A DNA stretch of 64,000 nt from Pseudomonas pharyngis (GCF_021602345.1 NZ_BQID01000004.1:1-64000), one strand, 5' to 3'; counted from the first letter of the stretch, positions 41,461-51,361 are shown. Notes: a model not told the origin generated them from the sequence alone. Made by a program: numbers and translations.

Positions 41461-42605
41461 GCAACAGCGTCGCGTTGCTCAAGACGCTGGTGGGGTTCGA
41501 TACCACCAGCCGCGAGTCCAACCTGCAATTGATCGAGTTCGTGCGCAACTACCTCGAAGGTTTCGATGTGCCGTGCGAGTTGATTTACAACGATGAGCGC
41601 AGCAAGGCCAATCTGTTCGCCACGATCGGCCCGGCCAATCAGCCGGGCATCGTGCTGTCGGGGCACACCGATGTGGTGCCGGTCGATGGCCAGCCGTGGA
41701 CGCTGCCGCCGTTCGAACTCAGCGAGCGCGACGGCAAGCTTTACGGGCGAGGCACGGCGGACATGAAGGGCTACATCGCCTGCGTGCTCGCGTTGGTGCC
41801 GTCGCTGATCGAAGCACCGTTGCGCATCCCGGTGCACATTGCCCTGTCCTACGACGAAGAAGTCGGCTGCCTCGGCGTGCGCTCGTTGCTCAAGGTGCTG
41901 GAGCAACGTCCGGTCAAACCGCTGCTTTGCATCATCGGCGAGCCGACCGAACTCAAACCGGTGCTCGGGCACAAGGGCAAACTGGCGATGCGCTGCGATG
42001 TCCAGGGTCACGCCTGTCACTCGGCTTACGCGCCACTTGGGGTCAACGCCATCGAATGCGCCGCCGAGCTGATCGGCGAGCTGGGACGCATCGGTCGACA
42101 GCTCAAGGATGAACACCTCGACCCGCGTTTCGACCCGCCGTATTCCACGGTGCAAACCGGCGTGATCAGCGGTGGCAAGGCGTTGAACATCGTCCCCGCC
42201 GATTGCCGTTTCGACTTCGAAATCCGTGCCCTGCCCTCGCAGGATCCGGCGCTTGTTGCGCAGCAACTCAAGGCCTACGCCGAGCAGCAAATGCTACCGC
42301 GCATGCGGGCCGTCAGCGAGCAAAGCGATATCCGGTTCAGTGAATTGTCGGCCTATCCGGGGCTCGCAACCGATGCCAGGAGCAAGGCTGCGGAACTGAT
42401 CGCCACGTTCTGTGGCTCGGACGATTTCGGCACCGTGGCCTTTGGCACTGAAGGCGGATTGTTCGATGAGGTGGGGATTCCCACGGTGGTGTGCGGGCCC
42501 GGGAGTATGGATCAGGGGCACAAGCCGGACGAGTTTGTCAGCCTCGATCAGCTCACGGCCTGCGATGAGATGCTGCAACGGATGCTGGCGTCGATTCGTC
42601 TTTGA
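41457..42605 (+). CDS. M20 family deacetylase, ArgE-like
   Basis: A 382-residue zinc-dependent amidohydrolase. SGHTDVVPVDGQPW (His and Asp ligands), YGRGTADMKGY (bridging Asp), YDEEVGC (catalytic Glu pair) and GEPTELKPVLGHKG follow the acetylornithine-deacetylase pattern and length. The context (coupled by ATGA to DUF1028, downstream of RidA and a monooxygenase) suggests it removes an N-acyl or N-carbamoyl group from a catabolic intermediate rather than acetylornithine. It is followed by a weak hairpin at 42616-42640 before the permease. Confidence 0.92.
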   Translation: MSNSVALLKTLVGFDTTSRESNLQLIEFVRNYLEGFDVPCELIYNDERSKANLFATIGPANQPGIVLSGHTDVVPVDGQPWTLPPFELSERDGKLYGRGTADMKGYIACVLALVPSLIEAPLRIPVHIALSYDEEVGCLGVRSLLKVLEQRPVKPLLCIIGEPTELKPVLGHKGKLAMRCDVQGHACHSAYAPLGVNAIECAAELIGELGRIGRQLKDEHLDPRFDPPYSTVQTGVISGGKALNIVPADCRFDFEIRALPSQDPALVAQQLKAYAEQQMLPRMRAVSEQSDIRFSELSAYPGLATDARSKAAELIATFCGSDDFGTVAFGTEGGLFDEVGIPTVVCGPGSMDQGHKPDEFVSLDQLTACDEMLQRMLASIRL

Positions 42606-42892
42606 AAGAACGCCTGGCTGCTGGATTGAAATCCGCAGCCAAGCCGCCGGTTCACCGACAGACAGCTGCTCCGATGGAGGTCAGCTGCGTTGTCGTTCAC
42701 CGGGCTGAAACACCCGAAACAGAGCGTTTTCAGCTGACCGGAGAGCCTCGTTTTTTTAACGCCTGAAGCAACAAAACTACTAATTTATCTCTGCCCTTTC
42801 CTTGCCCATGATCACCCCAACAAGAAATGCGCCGTCCGTGCCGGCGCTCACTGAAGTACGTCCACGTACTCGTCCTTGCCTTGGAGTTCGTC
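42606..42892. other. Gap before the second NCS1 permease
   Basis: 287 bases without a gene. They contain an imperfect hairpin (GGCTGCTGGAT / ATCCGCAGCC, 42616-42640) that may end the upstream operon. The permease promoter must lie here. The regulon motif ATTATGGTATWCCA is not present. Confidence 0.55.
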
Positions 42893-44308
42893 ATGACCAC
42901 CTCTGCATCAACGTCTGCACCGCTCATTGAAAAACACACGATCGGCTACGTGCCGCCCGAAGATCGCCACGGAAAGGTTCGGGATCTGTTCACCCTCTGG
43001 TTCGGCGGCAATATCGCGCCGTTGCCCATCGTCACCGGCGCTCTCGGCGTGCAACTGTTTCACCTGAATCTGGTGTGGGGCATCGTCGCCATTCTGGTCG
43101 GCCATCTGGTCGGCGGTGTGCTGATGGCGCTGCACTCGGCGCAAGGCCCGCAGATGGGCATTCCGCAGATGATCCAGAGCCGCGCGCAATTCGGCTCCCT
43201 CGGCGCGCTGCTGGTGGTGTTGATTGCCGGCGTCATGTACATCGGCTTCTTCGCCTCCAACATCGTGCTGGCCGGCAAGTCCCTGCATGGCGTGGTCGAC
43301 AGCGTTCCAGTGCCCGTCGGCATCGTCATCGGTGCGCTGGGTTCGGGGATCATCGGGATCATCGGTTACCGCTTCATCCACGTGCTCAACCGCATCGGCA
43401 CCTGGGTGCTGGGGATCGGCATCGTGATCGGTTTCGGCTACATTCTCACCCACATCCAGACCGATGATTTCCTCACGCGCGGCAGCTTCAACCTCTCGGG
43501 ATGGCTGGCAACGGTGTCGCTGGCGGCGCTGTGGCAGATCGCGTTCGCGCCTTACGTGTCGGACTACTCGCGTTACTTGCCGGCGAACGTGCCGGTGGCG
43601 GCGACCTTCTGGACGACCTATCTGGGATCGGCGCTGGGCTCGAGCCTGTCGTTCGTATTCGGCGCCGTCGCCGTGCTGGCAACCCCGGTGGGCATGGACA
43701 CCATGGACGCGGTGAAACTCGCCACCGGCGCCATCGGCCCGCTGATGCTCGTGCTGTTTCTGCTCAGCGTCATCAGCCACAACGCCCTCAACCTGTACGG
43801 CGCGGTGCTGTCGCTGATCACGCTGGTGCAGACCTTTGCCTACCGCTGGATTCCAACTGCCAAGAGCCGCGCAGTGATTTCGATCATCGTCCTGCTGGCC
43901 TGCTGCTTCGCTGCGGTCGGCGCCTCGGCGGACTTCATCGGCCACTTCGTCGACATGGTGCTGGTGCTGCTGGTGGTACTGGTGCCGTGGACCGCGATCA
44001 ACCTGATCGACTTCTACGCCATCCACAAAGGCCAGTACGACATCGGCTCGATCTTCCAGGTCGACGGCGGCATCTACGGCCGTTACAACCCGCAGGCCTT
44101 GCTGGCCTATGCGATCGGTATCGCGGTGCAGATTCCATTCATGAACACGCCGCTGTACGTCGGGCCGGTGTCGGCGCACATCAACGGCGCGGACCTGTCG
44201 TGGCTGGTTGGCTTGCTGGTGACCTCGCCGCTGTATTTCTGGCTGGCGACCCGTGACAGTGCTTATCGTCGGCGGCTGACCTCCGAGAAACTGGCGGGCA
44301 GTCTCTGA
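42893..44308 (+). CDS. NCS1-family permease, copy 2
   Basis: A 471-residue transporter with about twelve helices and the CodB-like N-terminus IEKHTIGYVPPEDRHGKVRDLF, NIAPLPIVTGA and AQGPQMGIPQMIQSRAQF. It is closely related to the permease at 33860-35266 and should import a similar N-heterocycle or hydantoin-like compound. The start at 42893 has GGAG nine bases upstream; the frame to 42827 has no site. It lies after the monooxygenase/RidA/DUF1028/deacetylase genes, whose substrate it may bring in, but a 287-base gap suggests its own promoter. Confidence 0.93.
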   Translation: MTTSASTSAPLIEKHTIGYVPPEDRHGKVRDLFTLWFGGNIAPLPIVTGALGVQLFHLNLVWGIVAILVGHLVGGVLMALHSAQGPQMGIPQMIQSRAQFGSLGALLVVLIAGVMYIGFFASNIVLAGKSLHGVVDSVPVPVGIVIGALGSGIIGIIGYRFIHVLNRIGTWVLGIGIVIGFGYILTHIQTDDFLTRGSFNLSGWLATVSLAALWQIAFAPYVSDYSRYLPANVPVAATFWTTYLGSALGSSLSFVFGAVAVLATPVGMDTMDAVKLATGAIGPLMLVLFLLSVISHNALNLYGAVLSLITLVQTFAYRWIPTAKSRAVISIIVLLACCFAAVGASADFIGHFVDMVLVLLVVLVPWTAINLIDFYAIHKGQYDIGSIFQVDGGIYGRYNPQALLAYAIGIAVQIPFMNTPLYVGPVSAHINGADLSWLVGLLVTSPLYFWLATRDSAYRRRLTSEKLAGSL

Positions 44309-44328
44309 GATTGACTCGATGCACCAAC

Positions 44329-44351
44329 AAGGCCCGCCGTTCGCGGGCCTT
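44329..44351 (+). terminator. Terminator of the second NCS1 permease gene
   Basis: The nine-base stem AAGGCCCGC / GCGGGCCTT with a five-base loop lies 20 bases past the stop. The T-run is short. Confidence 0.75.
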
Positions 44352-44407
44352 CTGCTTTGCGTTGTGCTATTTCTTTACGCCCGACGACAACCGGAGATGG
44401 AAATCCA

Positions 44408-45031
44408 ATGCTGCGAATTCTGGGCAAAGCCTCATCGATCAATGTGCGCAAAGTGCTGTGGACCTGTGCTGAACTGAATCTTCCCTTCGAACGCGAAGAC
44501 TGGGGCTCAGGTTTTCAATCAACGTTGACGCCGCAGTTTCTCGCACTCAATCCCTGCGCGATGGTGCCGGTGATTCAGGACGATGACTTCACGCTGTGGG
44601 AATCGAACTCGATCATTCGCTACCTGGCGTCGCGCTACGGCGGCGAGCAACTTTACCCGAGCGAGGCGCGTGCCCGCGCGCGGGTGGATCAATGGATCGA
44701 CTGGCAGGCTTCGGAGCTGAACAAGTCGTGGTCGTACGCGTTCCTTTCGCTGGTGCGCAAGTCACCCGCGCATCAGGACAGCGTTGCTCTTGCGGCCGGT
44801 TGCCGGGAGTGGGCAAGGCACATGGAGATCCTCGACCGGCAGCTGCAAAAAACCGGCGCCTATGTCAGCGGCGAGCAGTTTTCCCTCGCCGACATCCCTA
44901 TCGGCCTGTCGGTCAATCGCTGGTTCGAGACGCCGCTGGAGCATCCGCACCTGCCCGCAGTGAGCGCTTATTACGAACGCCTGAGCCAACACCCCGCTTA
45001 CCGATTGCACGGACGAAATGGCACGCCGTGA
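44408..45031 (+). CDS. Glutathione S-transferase family protein
   Basis: A 207-residue protein with a thioredoxin-like N-terminal domain ([59 protein letters not shown]), where Ser in the SSINVRK region could serve as the glutathione-activating residue, and a helical C-terminal domain. AGATGGAAATCC with GGAG further upstream precedes the start at 44408. It converges on the HxlR gene. The reaction is unknown; detoxification or isomerisation of a pathway intermediate is possible. Confidence 0.9.
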   Translation: MLRILGKASSINVRKVLWTCAELNLPFEREDWGSGFQSTLTPQFLALNPCAMVPVIQDDDFTLWESNSIIRYLASRYGGEQLYPSEARARARVDQWIDWQASELNKSWSYAFLSLVRKSPAHQDSVALAAGCREWARHMEILDRQLQKTGAYVSGEQFSLADIPIGLSVNRWFETPLEHPHLPAVSAYYERLSQHPAYRLHGRNGTP

Positions 45032-45037
45032 TTTCAG

Positions 45038-45535
45038 TCATTTGTTTTTGAACGCCTCACGCCGCGCCTGTCGTTCCGCGGCGTACGCCTCTTGCGGCTG
45101 GCTGATCAAATCCTCACGGCGCAACACTTCACCGCAGTGATCGCACATCGGTCCGAGGCCGGCGCTGTGGTTGCAGTTCTTGTGGGTCATGTTCACCGCC
45201 AGCCCCTCCTCCGGCGATTTGCACCAGGTTTCTCCCCAGGCGCGCAGCGCGATCACCACCGGGTAAAACGCCTCACCCTTTGCGGTGAGGTGGTACTCGT
45301 AGCGTTTCGGCCGCTCGTTGTACAAGCGGCGCTCGACCAGACCGTCCGCTTCCAGGCTTTTCAGACGGGCGGCGACCATCTGCGGCGTGCCGCCGGTCTG
45401 CGCCAGGATCTCGTCATAGCGATGGCTGCCCATGAACAATTCGCGCAAAACCAGCACCGTCCAGCGGTCGCCGACGATCGCCTCGGCCCGGGAAATCGGG
45501 CACAAGGTCTCAGGAAGACTATCGTTTACAGCCAT
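45038..45535 (-). CDS. HxlR-family transcriptional regulator with cysteine-rich tail
   Basis: A 165-residue regulator. CPISRAEAIVGDRWTVLVLRELFMGSHRYDEILAQTGGTPQMVAARLKSLEADGLVERRLY is the HxlR winged helix. The C-terminal extension NCNHSAGLGPMCDHCGEVL (Cys, His and a CxxC) could bind zinc, which plain HxlR proteins lack. It is divergent from the isochorismatase/semialdehyde-dehydrogenase operon, with the palindrome TATGATTATCATA between them, and is the obvious candidate regulator. Confidence 0.9.
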   Translation of the reverse strand: MAVNDSLPETLCPISRAEAIVGDRWTVLVLRELFMGSHRYDEILAQTGGTPQMVAARLKSLEADGLVERRLYNERPKRYEYHLTAKGEAFYPVVIALRAWGETWCKSPEEGLAVNMTHKNCNHSAGLGPMCDHCGEVLRREDLISQPQEAYAAERQARREAFKNK

Positions 45536-45561
45536 CAGGGCTTGCCTCTTACACAGTTACT

Positions 45562-45574
45562 ATGATTATCATAT
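45562..45574. promoter_or_regulatory. Palindromic operator candidate between hxlR and the isochorismatase operon
   Basis: TATGATTATCATA is a perfect 13-base palindrome in the 99-base divergent gap, 27 bases from the regulator start and 61 from the hydrolase start. It overlaps a likely promoter element. Binding by the HxlR protein is inferred. Confidence 0.6.
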
Positions 45575-45634
45575 CAACACGATGCGGGAACAAGCCCTGA
45601 GCATCGATCACTCTCATTGCCGGAGTACATCGTC

Positions 45635-46273
45635 ATGTCGAAACCTCTTTATCCGCTCGACAGAACCGCCTACCTGCTGGTCGATCCGTACAACGATTTT
45701 CTCTCCGAGGGCGGCAAGATCTTTCCGCTGCTCAAACCGATGGCCGAGCAGAACGGACTGCTCGACAACCTGCGCAAACTCGATCACGCCGTGCGGGCCC
45801 TGCCGATTCCGGTGGTCATCGTACCGCATCATCGCTGGGTCAAAGGCGACTACGAGAACTGGGATCACCCAACCCCTACCCAACAAAAGATCATGCACAT
45901 GCACCACTTTGCACGCGGCGAATGGGGCGGTGAATGGCACCCGGATTTCGCACCGAAGGACGGCGACATCGTGGTTCAGGAACACTGGGGCTCCAGCGGT
46001 TTCGCCAACACCGACCTGGATTTTCGCCTGAAACAGCAAGGCATCACCCACGTGATCATCGTCGGCCTGCTGGCTAACACCTGCATCGAAGCCACCGCCC
46101 GTTACGCGTCGGAACTCGGCTATCACGTCACGCTGGTGCGCGATGCGACCGCCGCGTTCAAAGAGGAAATGATGCACGCCGCCCACGAACTCAACGGCCC
46201 GACCTTCGCTCATGTCATCACCACCACGGACGAACTGATCGCCACTCTTCAGTCGCAAGGTGAAGCGAAATGA
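45635..46273 (+). CDS. Isochorismatase-family cysteine hydrolase
   Basis: A 212-residue hydrolase with catalytic Asp17 in LLVDPYNDF and the nucleophile cysteine in IVGLLANTCIEATARYASELGYHVTLVRDATA. The family hydrolyses amides or ureido groups (nicotinamide, N-carbamoylsarcosine, ureidoacrylate/RutB) as well as isochorismate, so it is probably an amidase here. GGAG lies nine bases before the ATG. Its stop overlaps the aldehyde dehydrogenase start by four bases (ATGA). Regulation is likely by the divergent HxlR protein. Confidence 0.92.
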   Translation: MSKPLYPLDRTAYLLVDPYNDFLSEGGKIFPLLKPMAEQNGLLDNLRKLDHAVRALPIPVVIVPHHRWVKGDYENWDHPTPTQQKIMHMHHFARGEWGGEWHPDFAPKDGDIVVQEHWGSSGFANTDLDFRLKQQGITHVIIVGLLANTCIEATARYASELGYHVTLVRDATAAFKEEMMHAAHELNGPTFAHVITTTDELIATLQSQGEAK

Positions 46274-47835
46274 GTCTGACTGGCCACCTGCTGATCGGCG
46301 CCGCTGACGTCCCCGCTACCGAGGGCACGATGAAGGCGCTGAATCCGGCAACCAACACGCTGATCGAGCCGGAATTCGCCTTCGGTGGTACGGCCCAGGT
46401 CGATCAGGCGGCTACCCTCGCCGACGCGGCATTCGACACCTACAGCCACACCTCGCTGGCCGAACGTGCGGCGTTTCTCGAAAGCATCGCCGACAACCTC
46501 GACGCCGTCCGTGAGGAACTGGCCGCCCGCGCTGCCCTGGAAACCGGTCTGCCTCAGGCTCAACTGGAAGGCGAAGCCACCAAAGCTGCGACCCAGTTTC
46601 GCCAGTTCGCCGAGGTGGTGCGCAAGGGGCGCTTCCTGCAGCTGGCAATCGACCCGGCACAGCCGGAGCGTCAGCCGCGACCCCGAATGGATCATCGCCT
46701 GCAGAAAATCGCCATCGGCCCGGTGGCAATCTTCGGTGCGAGCAATTTTCCGATCTCCTATTCGGTGGCCGGCGGCGACACTGCGTCGGCACTCGCGGCC
46801 GGGGCGACGGTGATTCTCAAGGCCCATAACGCGCATCCCGGTACATCGGAAATTCAGGCGCGCGCCATCCGCAAAGCGGTGCAGTCGCATGGCTTGCATG
46901 AAGGCGTTTTCTCCATGGTGCGCGGTGGTGGTAACGCCATCGGTGAAGCGCTGGTCGATCATCCCTTGATTAAAGCAGTAACGTTCACGGGTTCAGAGGT
47001 GGGCGGCATGGCGCTTTATCGTCGCGCTCAATCACGGCCTGATCCGATCCCGGTGTTTACCGAAATGACCAGCGTCAACCCGACCTTCATTTTGCCCGCC
47101 GCGCTGGCCGCGCGTGGCGGTGAGATCGGCGATGGCTTTGTCGAGCGGATGCTGGTGAATGTCGGCCAAGCCTGCCTGTGTCCATCGATCCTGATCGCGG
47201 TCGAGGGCGAAGGTCTGCAAGCGTTGCGCAGCGCGATGATCAAGCGGGTCAGCGAAGCGTCGGCGCGTACGATGCTGACGCCGGGGATTCACGGTTCATA
47301 CGTCAAGGGGCTGGTGGCAATGGAAAGCGTGGGGGCGAATCTGGTGGCGGTTGGCGCGCCGTCGGATGGCCAGTTTGAGGGCCGCTCGGCGTTGCTGGAA
47401 GTCAGTGGCCAGCACTTTCTCAACGAAACCGCACTGGCCCATGAAGTGTTCGGCCCGGCTGCACTGCTGGTGACGGTCAGCGATGAGGAAGAACTGCTGG
47501 CAGTTGCCCGCTCGTTCAAGGGCCAACTGAGCGCAGCCATTCACCTTGAAGACCGCGATCTGGATCTGGCCCGGCGTCTGCTGCCGATCCTCGAGCGCCG
47601 CACCGGACGCATCGTGGTCAACGCCTTCGCCCACCCGCAGGAAGTGACCTTCGCCACCGTACACGGCGGGCCGTTCCCGGCCACTTCGGACAGCCGCTTC
47701 ACCTCGGTCGGCATGACCTCGATCGAGCGTTTTTTGCGGCCGGTGGCGTATCAGGGCTTTCCGGATGCGTTGTTGCCGGAGGTGTTGCGCGACGCCAATC
47801 CACTCGACCTGCCCCGCAGCATCGACGGCCAATGA
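46270..47835 (+). CDS. Aldehyde dehydrogenase (NADP+), 2-oxoglutarate-semialdehyde dehydrogenase type
   Basis: A 521-residue enzyme. ASNFPISYSVAGGDTASALAAG, EMTSVNPTFILP and the catalytic cysteine in VNVGQACLCPS are characteristic of the alpha-ketoglutaric-semialdehyde dehydrogenase group, longer than usual aldehyde dehydrogenases. Normal partners are sugar-acid or hydroxyproline pathways; here it is coupled to an isochorismatase-family hydrolase, so it may oxidise a semialdehyde freed by amide hydrolysis. Substrate not certain. A terminator follows at 47841. Confidence 0.92.
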   Translation: MSLTGHLLIGAADVPATEGTMKALNPATNTLIEPEFAFGGTAQVDQAATLADAAFDTYSHTSLAERAAFLESIADNLDAVREELAARAALETGLPQAQLEGEATKAATQFRQFAEVVRKGRFLQLAIDPAQPERQPRPRMDHRLQKIAIGPVAIFGASNFPISYSVAGGDTASALAAGATVILKAHNAHPGTSEIQARAIRKAVQSHGLHEGVFSMVRGGGNAIGEALVDHPLIKAVTFTGSEVGGMALYRRAQSRPDPIPVFTEMTSVNPTFILPAALAARGGEIGDGFVERMLVNVGQACLCPSILIAVEGEGLQALRSAMIKRVSEASARTMLTPGIHGSYVKGLVAMESVGANLVAVGAPSDGQFEGRSALLEVSGQHFLNETALAHEVFGPAALLVTVSDEEELLAVARSFKGQLSAAIHLEDRDLDLARRLLPILERRTGRIVVNAFAHPQEVTFATVHGGPFPATSDSRFTSVGMTSIERFLRPVAYQGFPDALLPEVLRDANPLDLPRSIDGQ

Positions 47836-47840
47836 AAAAT

Positions 47841-47877
47841 GCCCGGTTCGGCGAATCACCGAACCGGGCACGCTTTT
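47841..47877. terminator. Two-way terminator
   Basis: The 11-base stem GCCCGGTTCGG / CCGAACCGGGC with a seven-base loop lies between the convergent semialdehyde dehydrogenase and LysR genes. A short T-run follows on the plus strand. Confidence 0.85.
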
Positions 47878-47923
47878 CAATCAAATGAGCAGGTCTTCAT
47901 GGAGAAGACCCGAACCCAGAGCG

Positions 47924-48805
47924 TCAATTCTCTTCTGCACGCACCACACCGCGCTCCTCCAGCAAACGCACAAACATACTCAGACTGCGCGAAACCGTGC
48001 CCCGCCGCCATACCAGCCACGTCGTCAGATAGCGGAAATCCGACGCCAGCGGCCAGACGCTCACCGTCGCGCAGCCGGGCATGCTCTGCAGCATGCTGCG
48101 CGGCATCAAAGCCAGGCCGGCGCCCGCACTGACGCAGGCGAGCATGCCGTGATAGGACTCCATTTCGAAGATCTTGCCCGGTACCGCAGCGTCGGTGCTG
48201 AACCATTTTTCGAAGTGATGGCGATAGGAGCAGTTCGAGCGAAATGCATAGATGTTCTCGCCATTCACATCCGCAGCGCGCTGGATCGGCCCGTGATGAA
48301 GTGGCGAGATGATGACCATTTCCTCTTCGAACGCCGGAATGCCTTCCAGCGCCGGGTGCAAAACCGGGCCGTCGACGAACGCGGCCGCCAGGCGCCCGGA
48401 GAGCACACCGTCGATCATCGTCCCGGACGGACCGGTCGACAGGTCCAGATCGACCTTCGGATGTTGCTGGTTGTAGGTCGCCAGCAAACCGGGAATCCGC
48501 ACCGCCGCCGTACTTTCCAGCGACCCCAGCGGGAAAGCGCCTTGCGGTTCCTCGCCGGCCACCGTGGCGCGGGCTTCCTGTACCAGGTCGAGAATGCGTC
48601 GCGCGTACTCGAGAAAACTCCAGCCCGCCGGTGACAGGCGCAAGCGGCTTTTCTCACGGATGAACAGGTCGACGCCCAGGTCCTCCTCCAACTGCTTGAT
48701 GCGCGTCGTCAGGTTCGACGGCACGCGATGGATCTGCGCCGCCGCCGCACTGATGCTGCCGTGCTCGGCAACGGCCTTGAAGATTTCAAGTTGCACCAGA
48801 TCCAT
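47924..48805 (-). CDS. LysR-family transcriptional regulator
   Basis: A 293-residue regulator with the winged helix [61 protein letters not shown] and an effector domain. Three consecutive ATG codons follow GGAGA, and the third (48805) has the best spacing. It is divergent from the Sad-type dehydrogenase 104 bases away, the probable target. The [14 protein letters not shown] recognition helix is of the type seen in regulators next to exporters and dehydrogenases. Effector unknown. Confidence 0.92.
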   Translation of the reverse strand: MDLVQLEIFKAVAEHGSISAAAAQIHRVPSNLTTRIKQLEEDLGVDLFIREKSRLRLSPAGWSFLEYARRILDLVQEARATVAGEEPQGAFPLGSLESTAAVRIPGLLATYNQQHPKVDLDLSTGPSGTMIDGVLSGRLAAAFVDGPVLHPALEGIPAFEEEMVIISPLHHGPIQRAADVNGENIYAFRSNCSYRHHFEKWFSTDAAVPGKIFEMESYHGMLACVSAGAGLALMPRSMLQSMPGCATVSVWPLASDFRYLTTWLVWRRGTVSRSLSMFVRLLEERGVVRAEEN

Positions 48806-48908
48806 CATCATTCTCCAATCGTGAAAGAAACGCTCTTTATTATTCAGTTTCCAGAAACCAAACACCACCCTACTCTGAGCGCATCCACTGACCTCGCAGG
48901 ACGATGCC

Positions 48909-50300
48909 ATGAGCCCGATTTCCAGCCAGACCCACGCCATCTCGATCAATCCCGCCACCGGCGAGCAGATCGGTCACTACGCTTTCGAATCCGCCGAAGC
49001 TCTCGACGCCGCGCTGACCCGCGCCGCATTCGGCTTCAACAAGTGGAAACGCAAGCCACTGCAAGACCGCTCCCGCGCCCTGACAGCGTTGGCCGGCGCG
49101 CTGCGTGACAGCAGCGAAGCCATGGCGACCATGATCACCCAGGAAATGGGCAAGCCGATCGCCCAGGCCCGTGGCGAAATCGAGAAATGCGCCAAGCTCT
49201 GCGAGTGGTACGCCGAACACGGCCCGGCCATGCTCAACGCCGAAGCGACGCTGGTCGAAGGCGGCAAGGCGCGCATTGAGTACCGTCCGCTCGGCCCGAT
49301 CCTCGCCGTGATGCCGTGGAACTTCCCGATCTGGCAAGTGCTGCGCGGCGCCGTCCCGGCACTGATCGCCGGCAATACCTACGTGCTCAAGCATGCGCCG
49401 AACGTGATGGGCAGCGCCTATCTGTTGCGCGACGCCTTCACCCGCGCCGGTTTTGCCGATGGCGTGTTCGAAGTGATCAACGTCACCCCGGAAGGTGTTT
49501 CGACCGCCATTGCCGATTCGCGCATTGCCGCCGTAACGCTGACCGGCAGCGTCCGCGCCGGCATGGCCATCGGTGCACAGGCCGGTGCGGCGCTGAAGAA
49601 ATGCGTACTGGAACTGGGCGGTTCCGATCCGTTTATCGTGCTCAATGACGCCGATATCGACGAAGCCGTGCAAGCGGCGGTGATCGGTCGTTACCAGAAC
49701 TCAGGGCAAGTTTGCGCCGCCGCCAAACGCCTGATCATCGAAGAAGGCGTGGTCGAAGAATTCACCCGCAAATTCGTCGAAGCCACCCGTCAGTTGAAGA
49801 TGGGCGATCCATTGTCCGCCGACAACTACATCGGCCCGATGGCCCGTTTCGACCTGCGTGACGAGCTCGATCAACAAGTGCGCGACACCCTCGAAGAAGG
49901 CGCCACCCTGCTGCTCGGCGGCGGCAAAGTAGAGGGTTCGGGCAACTATTACGAGCCGACCGTACTGGCCGACGTCACCGACCGCATGACTTCGTTCAAG
50001 CAGGAACTGTTCGGCCCGGTGGCCTCGATCATCACCGCTCGGGATTGCGCTCACGCCGTGGCCCTGGCCAACGACAGCGAGTTCGGCCTGACCGCCACGA
50101 TCTACACCGCCAACGTCGCCCTGGCCCAGCAATTGACCAGCGAACTGGAAACCGGCGGCGTGTTCATCAACGGTTACTCCGCCAGCGACCCGCGCGTGAC
50201 CTTCGGCGGCGTGAAGAAAAGCGGTTTCGGCCGCGAGCTGTCGCACTTCGGCGTGCGCGAGTTCTGCAACGCGCAGACGATATGGCTGGATCGCCGTTGA
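48909..50300 (+). CDS. NAD(P)-dependent succinate-semialdehyde dehydrogenase, Sad/YneI-like
   Basis: A 463-residue aldehyde dehydrogenase with [23 protein letters not shown] (catalytic Glu) and the cysteine in [10 protein letters not shown], matching the Sad/YneI branch, which oxidises succinate semialdehyde or aromatic aldehydes. The length is typical. It stands alone behind its divergent LysR regulator and ends at a REP pair. It could complete breakdown of C4 semialdehydes from the neighbouring nitrogen-compound pathways, but that link is conjecture. Confidence 0.93.
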   Translation: MSPISSQTHAISINPATGEQIGHYAFESAEALDAALTRAAFGFNKWKRKPLQDRSRALTALAGALRDSSEAMATMITQEMGKPIAQARGEIEKCAKLCEWYAEHGPAMLNAEATLVEGGKARIEYRPLGPILAVMPWNFPIWQVLRGAVPALIAGNTYVLKHAPNVMGSAYLLRDAFTRAGFADGVFEVINVTPEGVSTAIADSRIAAVTLTGSVRAGMAIGAQAGAALKKCVLELGGSDPFIVLNDADIDEAVQAAVIGRYQNSGQVCAAAKRLIIEEGVVEEFTRKFVEATRQLKMGDPLSADNYIGPMARFDLRDELDQQVRDTLEEGATLLLGGGKVEGSGNYYEPTVLADVTDRMTSFKQELFGPVASIITARDCAHAVALANDSEFGLTATIYTANVALAQQLTSELETGGVFINGYSASDPRVTFGGVKKSGFGRELSHFGVREFCNAQTIWLDRR

Positions 50301-50322
50301 TCCGGTCGATCCGATAAACCCT

Positions 50323-50413
50323 GGGAGAGCGGGCTTGCCCGCGAAGAGGGAGTGTCAGTCTCCGTTTAAGGTGCCTGACACTCCGCCTTCGCGGGCAAGC
50401 CCGCTCCCACAGG
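50323..50413. repeat. REP-type inverted pair
   Basis: Arms GGGAGAGCGGGCTTGCCCGCGAA and its complement GCGGGCAAGCCCGCTCCCACAGG face each other, with a further inner inverted repeat (GTGTCAG / CTGACAC). The core differs from the REP pairs at 7402 and 57677, so a second REP subtype is present. It lies between convergent genes. Confidence 0.85.
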
Positions 50414-50420
50414 TCTTGTT

Positions 50421-51251
50421 TCAGTCCTTGAAATCCGTGGACAGCGCCAGCTCATTCCACTCGGCCAACTCCTGCGCCACCAAGCGGTTCTTCGCCTCGA
50501 TCCGTGCAACCGTGTCGCTGCCTAGCGCCAGCCGCTGCGGCGGGTTCGGTGCGTTGACCAGCGCCAGCATCGCTTCAACAAACTTCAGCGGATCGCCAGG
50601 TTGCGCATGGTTGGCAGCTTCGGCAAAGGTGCGCATCTTGCCAACGGTTTCGTCGTAGTCCGGCAGCACCAGCGCGGTCTTGAGCAGCGACTGCTCGTCG
50701 AGGAAGTCGGTGCGGAAGAAGCCCGGTTCGACCACCGTGGCATGAATGCCCAGCGGCGCCAGTTCCTGATGCAGCGCTTCGCTGATGCCTTCCACTGCGA
50801 ACTTGGTCGAGCCGTAAACACCCCAGCCCACGTAGGCCTGATAACCGCCAATCGACGAGATGTTGATGACCCGTCCGCTGCGCTGGGCGCGCATGTGTGG
50901 CAGCACGGCGCGGGTGACGTTCAGCAGGCCGAACACGTTGGTGGCGAACAGGCGCTCGGTTTCGCTGGCGCTGGTTTCTTCGACGGCGCCCAACACGCCA
51001 AAGCCGGCATTGTTGATCAGCACGTCGATGCGGCCGAAGCGCTTGATGCCCTGTGCCACCGCTTGGTGGGCTTCTTCTTCGCGGGTGACATCCAACCGCA
51101 CCGCCAGCAGATTCGGGTGATCGCCGAGGCGGTCGGTGATGTCTTGCGGGTTGCGGGCGGTGGCAATCACCGCGTCACCGGCACGCAGGGCCTGTTCGGC
51201 GATAAGGATGCCAAAACCACGGGAAGCTCCGGTAATCAGCCAGGTACGCAT
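50421..51251 (-). CDS. Short-chain dehydrogenase/reductase
   Basis: A 276-residue SDR oxidoreductase with nucleotide-binding TGASRGFG at residues 7-14, NNAG, the catalytic Ser in INISSIGG and YGSTK as the YxxxK motif. The pattern is that of the classical NADP-type group often annotated as oxidoreductase beside LysR regulators in Pseudomonas. It is divergent from a LysR gene at 51382. Substrate unknown. Confidence 0.93.
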   Translation of the reverse strand: MRTWLITGASRGFGILIAEQALRAGDAVIATARNPQDITDRLGDHPNLLAVRLDVTREEEAHQAVAQGIKRFGRIDVLINNAGFGVLGAVEETSASETERLFATNVFGLLNVTRAVLPHMRAQRSGRVINISSIGGYQAYVGWGVYGSTKFAVEGISEALHQELAPLGIHATVVEPGFFRTDFLDEQSLLKTALVLPDYDETVGKMRTFAEAANHAQPGDPLKFVEAMLALVNAPNPPQRLALGSDTVARIEAKNRLVAQELAEWNELALSTDFKD

Positions 51252-51361
51252 ATCAACTCCTCCTGTCGGTGACCCTGGCGAGATTGCCGGGCCTTCTTGA
51301 TGAGTTGAGTCGACTTTAAAGCCGTGCTACTGATGTGATAATCCCAGCAAATTTGCATGAC

